NCBI RefSeq assembly: GCF_009184425.1
Contig: NZ_WELG01000002.1
Location: forward strand, 1,054,001-1,118,000
Origin: Flagellimonas olearia
GTDB lineage: Bacteria; Bacteroidota; Bacteroidia; Flavobacteriales; Flavobacteriaceae
Reading direction: 5' to 3'
Length of the DNA stretch: 64,000 bases
Below the pieces are notes generated by a model. It was not told the DNA's origin. It made no database searches and saw nothing but the letters and a program-made list of their open reading frames with translations. The translations under genes and the position numbers were made by a program. This document shows, one piece after another, positions 35,510 to 43,278 of the stretch (within the stretch, counting starts at the first letter, position 1; the number at the start of each line of letters is the position of its first letter).

Positions 35510-36376
35510 ATGAGACCTCTTTCAATATCAAAACAAATTACAGCAAGGGATACACACTCCTTGAACAAATATCTTAGTGATATAAGCCGTATTCCTATGA
35601 TTACTGATGAGGAAGAGGTGGAATTGGCAGTTCGCATAAGACAGGGAGATAACAATGCTCTGGAAAAATTGGTGTCTTCCAATTTGCGATTTGTCGTTTC
35701 TGTGGCAAAACAGTATCAGTCGCGGGGACTCAATTTGCATGATCTCATTAATGAAGGCAATGTTGGGTTGGTCAAAGCAGCTGCCAAATTTGATGAAACT
35801 CGTGGATTCAAGTTCATTTCTTATGCGGTATGGTGGATCCGACAAGGTATAATACAGGCACTGACAGAAAAATCGAGGATGGTCAGATTGCCCTTGAACA
35901 AAATAAATGTGATCAACAAGATAAACAACGTCTCTTCCCATTTCGAACAAACGCATCAAAGACCACCAACAGCGGATGAAATATCTGAAATGATTGATTT
36001 CTCGCTATCAGAGATCCAAATATGCCTAAAACATTCTTCCTGGCCCCTTTCAATGGATGAACCATTGGGGATTGGGGATGGAGGACTAAACTTACATGAC
36101 GTAATACGTTCCGATGGGTTTGACAGCCCAGAACAGAAGTTGATCAATAGTTCGTTACAATTGGAAATTGATGGTATTTTGGATATTTTATCTTATCGCG
36201 AAGCTTTTGTGATTAAGATGTATTTTGGGATAGGAGCAGAAGATTCCATGGGATTGGAAGAAATTGCTTTTAATTTAGATCTTACAAAAGAAAGGGTCAG
36301 GCAAATAAAAGTAAATGCCTTGGCCAGGTTAAAGAGCTCCTCTAAAATTGAAATTTTGAAGCAGTATTTGGAATAG
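35510..36376 (+). CDS. RpoD-like sigma-70 factor (region 1.1 absent)
   Basis: A 288-residue sigma factor with regions 1.2 to 4.2: SLNKYLSDISRIPMITDEEEVELA (1.2), NLRFVVSVAKQYQSRGLNLHDLINEGNVGLVKAA (2.1-2.2), GFKFISYAVWWIRQGI (2.3-2.4), and LEEIAFNLDLTKERVRQIKVNALARLK (4.2). The layout is that of the short Bacteroidetes sigma-A, but it diverges from the consensus I know (for example INVINKINNVSSHFEQ and SLSEIQICLKHSSWPLSMD). It therefore looks like an element-borne paralogue, not the housekeeping gene. It could direct host RNA polymerase to element promoters or change stress transcription. It starts 15 bp after the NYN stop. Confidence 0.92.
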   Translation: MRPLSISKQITARDTHSLNKYLSDISRIPMITDEEEVELAVRIRQGDNNALEKLVSSNLRFVVSVAKQYQSRGLNLHDLINEGNVGLVKAAAKFDETRGFKFISYAVWWIRQGIIQALTEKSRMVRLPLNKINVINKINNVSSHFEQTHQRPPTADEISEMIDFSLSEIQICLKHSSWPLSMDEPLGIGDGGLNLHDVIRSDGFDSPEQKLINSSLQLEIDGILDILSYREAFVIKMYFGIGAEDSMGLEEIAFNLDLTKERVRQIKVNALARLKSSSKIEILKQYLE

Positions 36377-36545
36377 ATTGTGTCTAAAAGAAAAAACAAG
36401 TAACAGTTTACGTTCCTTTATATTTATTTTCAAGTCTTGAATTATAGTTGGAAAGATCGAGGTGCTGGCAACTCACGATGCTTAAAATTTTACCTACCAC
36501 CCAAGGCTTGAAATTACATTGGGTTGTTTTTTATACTTTTGAAGC

Positions 36546-36875
36546 ATGAAATTTTTGGCAGTGTCATTATCCTTGTTTACAGTTCTCCTTTCATCATACC
36601 CATGTTGCGAGGAGGCCGGTTCCTGTTCTGGGATTTCGACTGTTGTGGATCATTGTGGCGATGATGGCGGACAAGAAACCCCGCATGGCAAGGACACCCC
36701 ATGTTCCCCTTTCTATACTTGTGGCAGGTGCCCTGGTTTCACCATTTCGTATGAGACCTTGGAACTCGTTTCCCTGGATCCTGAGCCGCAAACCTTGCCC
36801 ATTCCCTATATTGAACTCCTGCCCAAGGAAGTATATTTCCATTCCCTGAAACCTCCGCGTACAATTGAAGTATAG
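36546..36875 (+). CDS. Small secreted Cys-rich protein (DUF6660-like)
   Basis: A 109-residue protein with a signal peptide (MKFLAVSLSLFTVLLSSYP). A Cys/His-rich segment follows (CCEEAGSC, DHCGDDGG, CSPFYTCGRCPGF), then a Pro-rich end (LKPPRT). The CSPFxxCxxC pattern and the position directly before a TonB receptor match the DUF6660-type proteins of Bacteroidetes, which I recall from metal-related receptor loci. Metal binding is likely but not shown. Confidence 0.72.
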   Translation: MKFLAVSLSLFTVLLSSYPCCEEAGSCSGISTVVDHCGDDGGQETPHGKDTPCSPFYTCGRCPGFTISYETLELVSLDPEPQTLPIPYIELLPKEVYFHSLKPPRTIEV

Positions 36876-36946
36876 TCAATTCTCATTTTAAATGTTCTAG
36901 GTCAATTCCTTTTGGCCTGGATTCAACCTACTTCAAAAATCGTAAT

Positions 36947-39124
36947 ATGAAAGTAAAAGTAATTTTTATACTATCCCTTTTGGGGATGGTTTCAATTCAT
37001 GCGCAGAACAGTCTTGATCTTGTGGTCAAGGATTCCCTTAATGGTGAACCTCTCATTGGGGTCACCGCGGTATTGGTCTCCCTGAATAAAGGGGCCATAT
37101 CTGATGAGATTGGAAGAATACATATGGAGGATATCCCAAATGGGACCTTCCAGCTTAAGCTGAGCTATATTGGGTATACCACTGTGGAGCGCAACCTTAA
37201 CTTTCCCTTGGACGAAAAAGTTCAAGGACAGATCTTTACACTGATGCCCCAGACGGAAGAGATGGAAGAGGTAACACTTGTCTCCACCAGGAGCGGCCGA
37301 ACCATCGAGGACATCCCTACCCGGGTCGAGGTCATCGCGGGGGAAGAACTCTCGGAAAAGGGTAACATGAAGCCCGGGGACATCAGGATGCTGCTCAATG
37401 AGAGTACCGGCATCCGTACCCAACAGACCTCGGCCACCAGTTACAATTCCAGTATCCGTATCCAAGGGCTGGACGGGAAGTATACCCAGCTCCTCAGGGA
37501 CGGGTTCCCACTGTATTCTGGATTTGCCAGTGGGCTCAGCCTCATGCAGATCGCTCCCTTGGACTTGAAACAGGTGGAGGTCATCAAGGGGTCCAGTTCC
37601 ACTTTGTACGGGGGTGGGGCCATAGCCGGTCTGGTCAATTTGATTTCCAAGACCCCTGTAGATGAACCCGAGCTCAGTTTTATGGCCAATGGCACTTCTG
37701 CCCTTGGTCTGGACCTCAGTGGGTTTTATTCCCAAAAGTTCGACAAAGTGGGTACAACGGTGTTCGCCTCCTATAATCTGGGGACACCTTATGATCCTGC
37801 GGATATCGGGTTGACGGCCATTCCCGAGTTCGACCGCTTTACCCTGAACCCCAAATTGTACTTCTATCCCGGGGAAGCTACGGAACTCCTGTTGGGCATC
37901 AATGCCATTTGGGAGGACCGCCTCGGGGGCAACATGGATTTTGTGAAAGGCGATGCTGTGACCAATCCCTACTTTGAGTCCAACGAAACCCAACGGGTAT
38001 CTACCCAATTGGGCTTCAAACATGCCTTTAATGACCGTAACCGATTCGAGCTCAAGAACAGTTTAAGTTTTTATGACCGTACCATCCAGATTCCGGACTT
38101 CACCTTTTCGGGCTATCAACGTTCCTCCTTTAGTGAACTTAATTTTTCAACCAATTTGGAAGATGATGTGGAATGGGTCTTCGGGGCGAATCTGTGGACG
38201 GAATTTTTCAACGATACCCGAGAAGATCAGACAGAGGCCTTGGACCAATCCTACCAGAATTTTGGATTGTTCGCCCAAAATGTTTGGCCCATTGATGAAA
38301 CGTTGTCACTGGAGACTGGACTTCGGGCCGATTTCCATTCTGATTACGGAGCTATGGTCCTTCCTAGATTGTCGGTGCTCTATGAACCCACCAGTGCTTT
38401 GACCTTTCGATTGGGTGGTGGCATGGGGTACAAGACTCCAACGGTGTTCACCGAGGATGCGGAGCGGTTACAGTTCAGGAACGTTCTGCCCATCGATACC
38501 GATAAGACCGACCTCGAGCGTTCCCTGGGCGGCAATTTCGACGTCAATTATAAGTGGGTTCCCTTGCCAGGGATGACGATGTCCATCAATACGCTACTGT
38601 TTTATACAAAGATTGATGACCCTATGGTTTTGATGGCCAATGATAATGGGTTCTATGAATTCCAACAAGATGGAGGCTATGTGGACACCCGTGGTGCAGA
38701 GGTCAACCTGAAAATAAGATATGGGGATTTCAAGCTCTTTACAGGCTATACCCATGCCAATGTCAAACGGCATGAAAATGGAGAAGAGAAGGATTTTCCA
38801 TTGGTCGCCAAGCACCGGTTGAACAATGTTTTGATGTTTGAAAAGGAAGACAATCTTTGGGTGGGCCTTGAAGCCTATTATTACAGTCCGCAACAATTGG
38901 GCAACGGGGAAACTGGGCAGTCCTATTGGATTGTGGGCCTGATGAGCGAGAAAAAGCTCGGGGAGCATGTTTCGGTCTTTCTCAACTTTGAGAATTTTTT
39001 GGATACTCGACAAACCAGGTTCGGTTCAATCTATTCAGGAAATCTGAGCGACCCACAGTTTTTGGATATCTATGCGCCTGTTGATGGTTTTGTTGTCAAT
39101 GGGGGATTCAAGATTAGAATATAA
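36947..39124 (+). CDS. TonB-dependent outer-membrane receptor
   Basis: 725 residues: signal peptide (ending IHAQ, about residue 20), a CarboxypepD_reg-like domain (about 22-105), and a plug domain with IRIQGLDGKYTQLLRDGFPLYSG and VEVIKGSSSTLYGGGAIAGLVNLI. A 22-strand-type beta barrel follows to the terminal IRI. No SusD partner is present, so the ligand is more likely a metal chelate or cofactor than a glycan. It is probably co-transcribed with the DUF6660-like gene 72 bp upstream. The central part (about 37.2-38.6 kb) is visibly more G+C-rich than the rest of the element. Confidence 0.9.
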   Translation: MKVKVIFILSLLGMVSIHAQNSLDLVVKDSLNGEPLIGVTAVLVSLNKGAISDEIGRIHMEDIPNGTFQLKLSYIGYTTVERNLNFPLDEKVQGQIFTLMPQTEEMEEVTLVSTRSGRTIEDIPTRVEVIAGEELSEKGNMKPGDIRMLLNESTGIRTQQTSATSYNSSIRIQGLDGKYTQLLRDGFPLYSGFASGLSLMQIAPLDLKQVEVIKGSSSTLYGGGAIAGLVNLISKTPVDEPELSFMANGTSALGLDLSGFYSQKFDKVGTTVFASYNLGTPYDPADIGLTAIPEFDRFTLNPKLYFYPGEATELLLGINAIWEDRLGGNMDFVKGDAVTNPYFESNETQRVSTQLGFKHAFNDRNRFELKNSLSFYDRTIQIPDFTFSGYQRSSFSELNFSTNLEDDVEWVFGANLWTEFFNDTREDQTEALDQSYQNFGLFAQNVWPIDETLSLETGLRADFHSDYGAMVLPRLSVLYEPTSALTFRLGGGMGYKTPTVFTEDAERLQFRNVLPIDTDKTDLERSLGGNFDVNYKWVPLPGMTMSINTLLFYTKIDDPMVLMANDNGFYEFQQDGGYVDTRGAEVNLKIRYGDFKLFTGYTHANVKRHENGEEKDFPLVAKHRLNNVLMFEKEDNLWVGLEAYYYSPQQLGNGETGQSYWIVGLMSEKKLGEHVSVFLNFENFLDTRQTRFGSIYSGNLSDPQFLDIYAPVDGFVVNGGFKIRI

Positions 39125-39160
39125 GGTTTTCCTAAAATTAATCAAGAATTGTGATAGAAT

Positions 39161-40222
39161 TTAAGTAATCTGCAATGTTGGTAGCTTATCAATAGCCTCA
39201 TCTTGTAATCTTTGGATATGATTAAGGTACTTAAGTGTACTTTTAGTGGAGCTATGGCCCATGGCATCAGCAACAGTTTTGAGGTTGGCACCATTTATTA
39301 GCAATTGGCAGGCAAAAGTATGTCTGGCACAATAAAAGGTAATGTGTTTGTCAATTTTAGCTCGTTTTACCCAATATCGTATGGCTTTGTTGGCCCCATT
39401 ATCACTAAGGGACTGTATGTTGAAAATAAAATCTTCATTGTCTTTAGGCTTGCCAAGAATATTGTTTGCTGTCTGACCAAGACGGTTGTTTATCAGTTCT
39501 CCAGTCTTATTTCTATTGGTGATCAATCGACCTTTGTTGATATTCTTCCATTTGAGCTTTCTAATTTCAGCAAGACCAAGTGATGTGTAACAAGCAAACA
39601 AAAAGGCTCTTTTTATTTCATTATTTCCGCATCTGGTATTAGCCAATTTTTGTAATTCATCCATATCCAACACTTGCTTTTTTAAAGTATCGTCTTTATT
39701 TGGATTGGAGAAGCGAATGTCAACTGTTGGCATTTCTTTTAAATAACCTTCAATTTTGGCCGCTTTCAATATCTTTTTGAACCTAGTAAAATAGTTGTGG
39801 GCAGTTTCCCCGGTAAGCCCTGCATCATGGATTAAATAATCTTTGAAGCTGGACATTATTTTTGGATTTATTGAGGAAATCGTCAACCTAGGGTTATTGA
39901 CGGCCAGTTTAAACTTTTCAATGGAACTGGTAATGATACGAACATCCTTGTTTTTGTAGTTTTTAATATAGTTTTCAGCAAAAACAAAGAAATTCAACTT
40001 TTTTAGATGCTGGGGAACATGTCCAGTTTCATCTGATAAAAGTTCCAATTCCCTATTGGCTCGAATTCTTTCCGCAACCCTTTTCTTTTCAATTTTGGAT
40101 TGATCTTTTGGGGAGAGTTTTATTTTGAGAAATTCCCTCCATCTTTCACCGTTATGATGAATATCCAAATAGAGACTTTTTTCTCCTGATTTTAAAGTTC
40201 TGCTTCGAAGTTGTACGGACAT
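39161..40222 (-). CDS. int: Tyrosine recombinase (integrase of the element)
   Basis: 353 residues from MSVQLRSRTLKSGEKSLYLDIH, an arm-binding N-terminal domain; the frame extends 11 codons upstream through the arm repeats, which I reject as the start. A SAM-like core-binding domain lies in the middle (YLIHDAGLTGETAHNYFTRFKKIL). The catalytic domain has Arg in LGLAEIRKLKW, ARHTFACQLL, GHSST and Tyr in LKYLNH. The first His of the usual HxxR is Tyr (FYCARHTF). It lies beside attR and should mediate integration at tRNA-Leu. Confidence 0.93.
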   Translation of the reverse strand: MSVQLRSRTLKSGEKSLYLDIHHNGERWREFLKIKLSPKDQSKIEKKRVAERIRANRELELLSDETGHVPQHLKKLNFFVFAENYIKNYKNKDVRIITSSIEKFKLAVNNPRLTISSINPKIMSSFKDYLIHDAGLTGETAHNYFTRFKKILKAAKIEGYLKEMPTVDIRFSNPNKDDTLKKQVLDMDELQKLANTRCGNNEIKRAFLFACYTSLGLAEIRKLKWKNINKGRLITNRNKTGELINNRLGQTANNILGKPKDNEDFIFNIQSLSDNGANKAIRYWVKRAKIDKHITFYCARHTFACQLLINGANLKTVADAMGHSSTKSTLKYLNHIQRLQDEAIDKLPTLQIT

Positions 40223-40250
40223 AAAAGTGACGTAAAAGTGACGGTTTTTG
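40222..40250. repeat. Right arm-type repeats overlapping the int leader
   Basis: Two contiguous perfect copies of TAAAAGTGACG (40222-40232, 40233-40243). The stretch 40226-40250 is identical to 25449-25473. They lie between the int -7 box and start codon, 101 bp inside attR. Confidence 0.65.
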
Positions 40251-40252
40251 TC

Positions 40253-40284
40253 CAAAAATACGAAATGAAGCGAAAATCAGCAAA
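40253..40284 (-). promoter_or_regulatory. Promoter of the integrase gene
   Basis: On the minus strand: TTTG (40284-40281), a 20-nt spacer, and TATTTTTG (40260-40253), an exact TAnnTTTG box. Transcription would start close to 40246, inside the tandem repeats, which suggests self-repression by integrase binding. Confidence 0.65.
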
Positions 40285-40350
40285 CAAAAATATTTTTTAA
40301 ATATTTGATATACAGTTATTTATACTCATTTGGCATCAAGGAAAATTGTA

Positions 40351-40373
40351 GGTTCGATTCCCACCCAAGGTAC
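40351..40373 (+). repeat. Right attachment repeat (attR core)
   Basis: Identical to 25378-25400 (starts GGTTCGATTCCCACC). The DNA to its left does not form a tRNA, so only the tRNA 3' end is duplicated here. Confidence 0.93.
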
Positions 40374-40379
40374 AAAGAG

Positions 40380-40413
40380 TCCCTGTAAACATTGAGTTTG
40401 CAGGGATTTTTTT
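40380..40413 (+). terminator. Displaced native terminator of tRNA-Leu
   Basis: 11-bp stem TCCCTGTAAAC (40380-40390) with GTTTGCAGGGA (40396-40406, one G-T pair), then seven Ts. It lies 7 bp after attR, where the tRNA terminator would be before insertion. It has no gene of its own directly upstream now. Confidence 0.75.
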
Positions 40414-40495
40414 GTGCTGTACCACAAAGTTTTGTCTTTGGTGTTGAGGATTACCCCATGAAACCTTAATTTTCAATTCTAAAACCAAATGCCAA

Positions 40496-40831
40496 ATGCT
40501 AAAATCCTTAAGTGTCATCTTTCTTTTTTTGGTGGTAGGTGAGTTTGTCACCTATGTTTTCAAGATTCCCATAGCCGGAAACATCATAGGGATGGTGCTG
40601 ATCTTTCTGGCCTTGAAATTCAAGGTAATCCCATTGGACATGGTGAAACCGGCCTCAGACAAACTGCTGAAATATCTGGTCCTCTTTTTTGTGCCGTATG
40701 GGGTGGGACTCATGGTGCATTTTGAGACCATAAAGGAACATTGGCTCTCCATTGGGTTGGCTGTTTTGGGAAGTACCATACTAACATTGTACCTAACCGC
40801 ATTCCTTCAGGAAAAACTCGAGAAAAAATGA
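40496..40831 (+). CDS. lrgA: CidA/LrgA family membrane protein
   Basis: 111 residues with four hydrophobic segments, VVGEFVTYVFKIPIAGNIIGMVLIFLALKF being the characteristic start. CidA/LrgA proteins are holin-like and, with LrgB, have been linked to cell lysis control and to export or uptake of small metabolites such as pyruvate. The stop overlaps the lrgB start by 4 bp. Confidence 0.88.
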   Translation: MLKSLSVIFLFLVVGEFVTYVFKIPIAGNIIGMVLIFLALKFKVIPLDMVKPASDKLLKYLVLFFVPYGVGLMVHFETIKEHWLSIGLAVLGSTILTLYLTAFLQEKLEKK

Positions 40832-41523
40832 AAGCCTTTATCGCCTTGCCCGTGGTTTGGGTATTTTTGACCTTGGCCGTGTTTTTTATGGCCCAACGCC
40901 TACACAAAAGATTGGGATGGGCCGTGACCACCCCAATTCTGGTGACTATTTTGGTACTTATCCTGTTCCTGTCCCTATTTGATATTGATTTTGAAACCTA
41001 TGACAATGGCGGAAAATTTCTCAGTTTCTTTTTAGGGCCTTCAGTAGTGGCACTTGGGGTTTTGTTTTATGAAAAATTGGATGAGATCAAATCCAACCTG
41101 ATGCCTTTTTGCATCTCTGTGTTTGTTGGGGGAGTGAGCAGTATACTGAGCTTGATTTTTATATTATTGGCCTTTAAGGCGCCTGAGATATTGATCAGGT
41201 CCTTGGCCCCAAAATCGGTTACCACACCCATAGCCATTGAAGTGGCCAAATCGGTTGGGGGCGTACCCTCCATAACGGCAGGAGTGGTCATTGCTGTTGG
41301 GATTTTTGGCAATGCTTTTGGAATCCATATCCTTAAACTTTTGGGCATTACCAGCAAAACGGCCATTGGGACCGCCTTGGGTACGGCATCCCATGGCATA
41401 GGTACGGCAAGGGCATTGGAAGAAAGTAAACTGGCTGGAGTATATAGTGGTTTGGCACTTTGTGTAAACGGGCTAGTGACGGCCATAACAACTCCGTTTA
41501 TCATCGAATGGTGGATGGGGTGA
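40828..41523 (+). CDS. lrgB: LrgB family protein
   Basis: 231 residues from MKAFIALPVVWVF (the open frame begins 29 codons earlier, inside lrgA). The family core is present: PKSVTTPIAIEVAKSVGG, TAGVVIAVGIFGNAFG and LGTASHGIGTARALEE. It has many hydrophobic helices and is predicted to lie in the inner membrane. It forms a two-gene unit with lrgA; in the uninserted chromosome this pair would directly follow tRNA-Leu. Confidence 0.92.
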   Translation: MKAFIALPVVWVFLTLAVFFMAQRLHKRLGWAVTTPILVTILVLILFLSLFDIDFETYDNGGKFLSFFLGPSVVALGVLFYEKLDEIKSNLMPFCISVFVGGVSSILSLIFILLAFKAPEILIRSLAPKSVTTPIAIEVAKSVGGVPSITAGVVIAVGIFGNAFGIHILKLLGITSKTAIGTALGTASHGIGTARALEESKLAGVYSGLALCVNGLVTAITTPFIIEWWMG

Positions 41524-41610
41524 TCAAGATTCCATATGGATGTTTTTGGCTAACTTGATGAACACATTTCAAGGGTTGGATGAACCAATATAACTAAAGA
41601 TATATAGAGC

Positions 41611-42759
41611 ATGAAGAAAAAGTATAAGGGAAGAAACTTGGGCTATCTCCTTTTAATGGGGTGGTTCGGATTGATTTCAACAACGGGAATCGGGCAACAA
41701 AACGAAAAGATGGTTTGGCATGATGCCTCTACAATGTTTGTGGCGGGAAAACTGGATACGTTGGATACTGAGCCCTTTCAACGCTTTCCAGCTAGTATGA
41801 AGGAAAAAGTTAGGGAGCAGGTATGGCGATTGTCGCGAAATTCGGCCGGCCTTTACCTTGAATTCAAGACCGATGCCGGCGATATTGAGGTTCAGTATGG
41901 AGTGGAGAACCCGCATGCATTTCAACATATGCCTGCAACAGGGGTAAGTGGTGTGGATTTGTATGCATTTGATGAAGATAAAAATTGGCAGTGGGTGAGG
42001 GGCGCCTATAGCTTTAAGGACACAATTACCTATCGTTATAATGGCATTAAGCCGGAAAATCGTAAAACAATCAAAACCTATCGGCTTTATTTGCCATTGT
42101 ACAACACACTGGAGTGGCTAAAAATAGGGGTGCCGGAAACCTCGGTTTTTGAGGATGTAAAAACGATTACGGACCAAAAGCCCATAGTGGTGTATGGCAC
42201 TTCCATTGTTCAGGGAGGGTGCGCATCGCGTGCCGGAATGGCATGGCCTGCAATCTTGGGCAGACAGCTGGGCCAACCCATACGAAACCTCGGTTTTTCA
42301 GGAAACGGGAGACTGGAACCGGAAATCATTGATTTTATGGCCCAAAACCAAGCTTCCCTTTTTGTGTTGGATTGTATGGCGAACTTTACCTTGGAAGGAA
42401 GTCTTGGTGCCCAAGAAGCAGAGAAGCGTATTCTTAAGGCTGTTCAGGATTTAAGGGACAAACAACCCAATGTGCCTATATTGTTGGTAGAACATGCGGG
42501 CTATTCCGATGGAGAAATGCAGCCCCAGCGGAAGAAAGTATATGAAGCACTGAACATAGCCACCCAAAATGCCTATGCCCAGTTGATAGCCCAAAAAGTG
42601 AAGTCCATATACCTTCTAGAAAAGGCCGAAATGGGTTTGGGTGAGGATAGTTTTGTCGATGGCACCCACCCCAATGACCACGGCATGGTAAAATATGCTG
42701 TGGCTGTTGGTAATAGTATTACCGAAAAAATTGCCGTGGATGGGAAAACTTCAGAATGA
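41611..42759 (+). CDS. Exported SGNH/GDSL hydrolase
   Basis: A 382-residue secreted esterase-like protein. A signal peptide (to about residue 28) is followed by an N-terminal beta-sandwich with GVDLYAF (GxDLY domain, about 100-140). The SGNH catalytic domain follows: YGTSIVQGG (nucleophile Ser, block I), NLGFSGNGRLEPEI (block II), and DGTHPNDHG (block V, Asp and His). The pair GxDLY plus Lipase_GDSL_3 occurs in Bacteroidetes carbohydrate and sulfatase loci; the likely reaction is deacylation of a glycan. No neighbour indicates the substrate. Confidence 0.88.
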   Translation: MKKKYKGRNLGYLLLMGWFGLISTTGIGQQNEKMVWHDASTMFVAGKLDTLDTEPFQRFPASMKEKVREQVWRLSRNSAGLYLEFKTDAGDIEVQYGVENPHAFQHMPATGVSGVDLYAFDEDKNWQWVRGAYSFKDTITYRYNGIKPENRKTIKTYRLYLPLYNTLEWLKIGVPETSVFEDVKTITDQKPIVVYGTSIVQGGCASRAGMAWPAILGRQLGQPIRNLGFSGNGRLEPEIIDFMAQNQASLFVLDCMANFTLEGSLGAQEAEKRILKAVQDLRDKQPNVPILLVEHAGYSDGEMQPQRKKVYEALNIATQNAYAQLIAQKVKSIYLLEKAEMGLGEDSFVDGTHPNDHGMVKYAVAVGNSITEKIAVDGKTSE

Positions 42760-42837
42760 TATCTTATCCAGAGTTCTTGCAACCCCAATGAATTAATTGG
42801 ACTGTATAACACATGGTTACCCTTTTTTGGGATGATT

Positions 42838-43278
42838 TCATTTCATGGGTTGGGCCTTACAGTCCGTGATGATGTAGTTGAAGTGCTCCACATCGTCAGG
42901 ATTTAGTTTTAGTGTGCCGGTTACGCTCACCACGGCATCCATCTTGAAGGACTGTGCGGAATCGAATTGTAGTTCAATGGCGGTTTCGGGTCCTGCCGCT
43001 CCACAGAAAAAGCAGGTAGCCATAGGGTTTTTGGATAAAATATAGGCGTTTTCACCCGGAGAAATATTGATGAAATACCCAACAATGGAGACTTCTTGAT
43101 TATCCAAGGACAGGACATGGTCTGAAAATGTAGGCGCCAAAAATTCAGCCCCAAAAGAAGGGATATATTTTATGGAAAAAGTAACCTCGGCCAAGTCGTC
43201 CCAGTCTATTTGCTTTTGTGCTTGTAGGGTTGCAGAAAAGACCAATGATGCCATTACGATGCAAATTTTATTTTTCAT
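42838..43278 (-). CDS. Exported DUF3299-like protein of the metal-uptake operon
   Basis: The 146-residue protein has a signal peptide (ending LQAQ). Its pattern WDDLAEV...LDNQEVSIVGYFINI...CFFCGAAGPETAIEL follows the layout of DUF3299 proteins (WxxL, then a central GY strand, then a Cys-containing loop). The assignment is by architecture and context, not close identity. DUF3299 proteins (PA4066, ZrgE) end Zur-regulated ABC operons in Pseudomonas and Vibrio. Cys in CFFC could bind metal. It starts 11 bp inside the end of the permease gene. Confidence 0.65.
   Translation of the reverse strand: MKNKICIVMASLVFSATLQAQKQIDWDDLAEVTFSIKYIPSFGAEFLAPTFSDHVLSLDNQEVSIVGYFINISPGENAYILSKNPMATCFFCGAAGPETAIELQFDSAQSFKMDAVVSVTGTLKLNPDDVEHFNYIITDCKAQPMK

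Larger units (their letters stand above)
25378..40373. mobile_element. Integrative mobilizable element of about 15.0 kb in tRNA-Leu(CAA)
   Basis: The unit from 25378 to 40350 (14,973 bp) is bounded by 23-bp direct repeats of the tRNA-Leu 3' end. It carries the standard parts: a tyrosine recombinase at the right end, paired arm-type repeats near both ends, an excisionase-like HTH gene, a MobC-like gene, a relaxase with HxHxH, and a candidate oriT. No coupling protein or type IV secretion genes are seen, so transfer would need a helper. Cargo includes rpsU-like, NYN/LOTUS and sigma-70 genes, a cold-shock protein, a desaturase, a cyclopropane-synthase-family gene, an AraC regulator and a TonB receptor pair. 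Confidence 0.92.

Noticed and set aside
36594-36842. Minus-strand frame opposite the DUF6660-like gene
   Set aside because: The plus-strand frame has a signal peptide and the Cys pattern of its family; the opposite frame has no such features.
36992-38023. 343-residue minus-strand frame inside the TonB receptor gene
   Set aside because: It is a shadow of a G+C-rich plus-strand gene whose plug and barrel motifs are clear.
40741-40827. Longer N terminus for LrgB
   Set aside because: The extra 29 codons overlap lrgA in another frame; the MKAF start overlapping the lrgA stop by 4 bp fits normal coupling.
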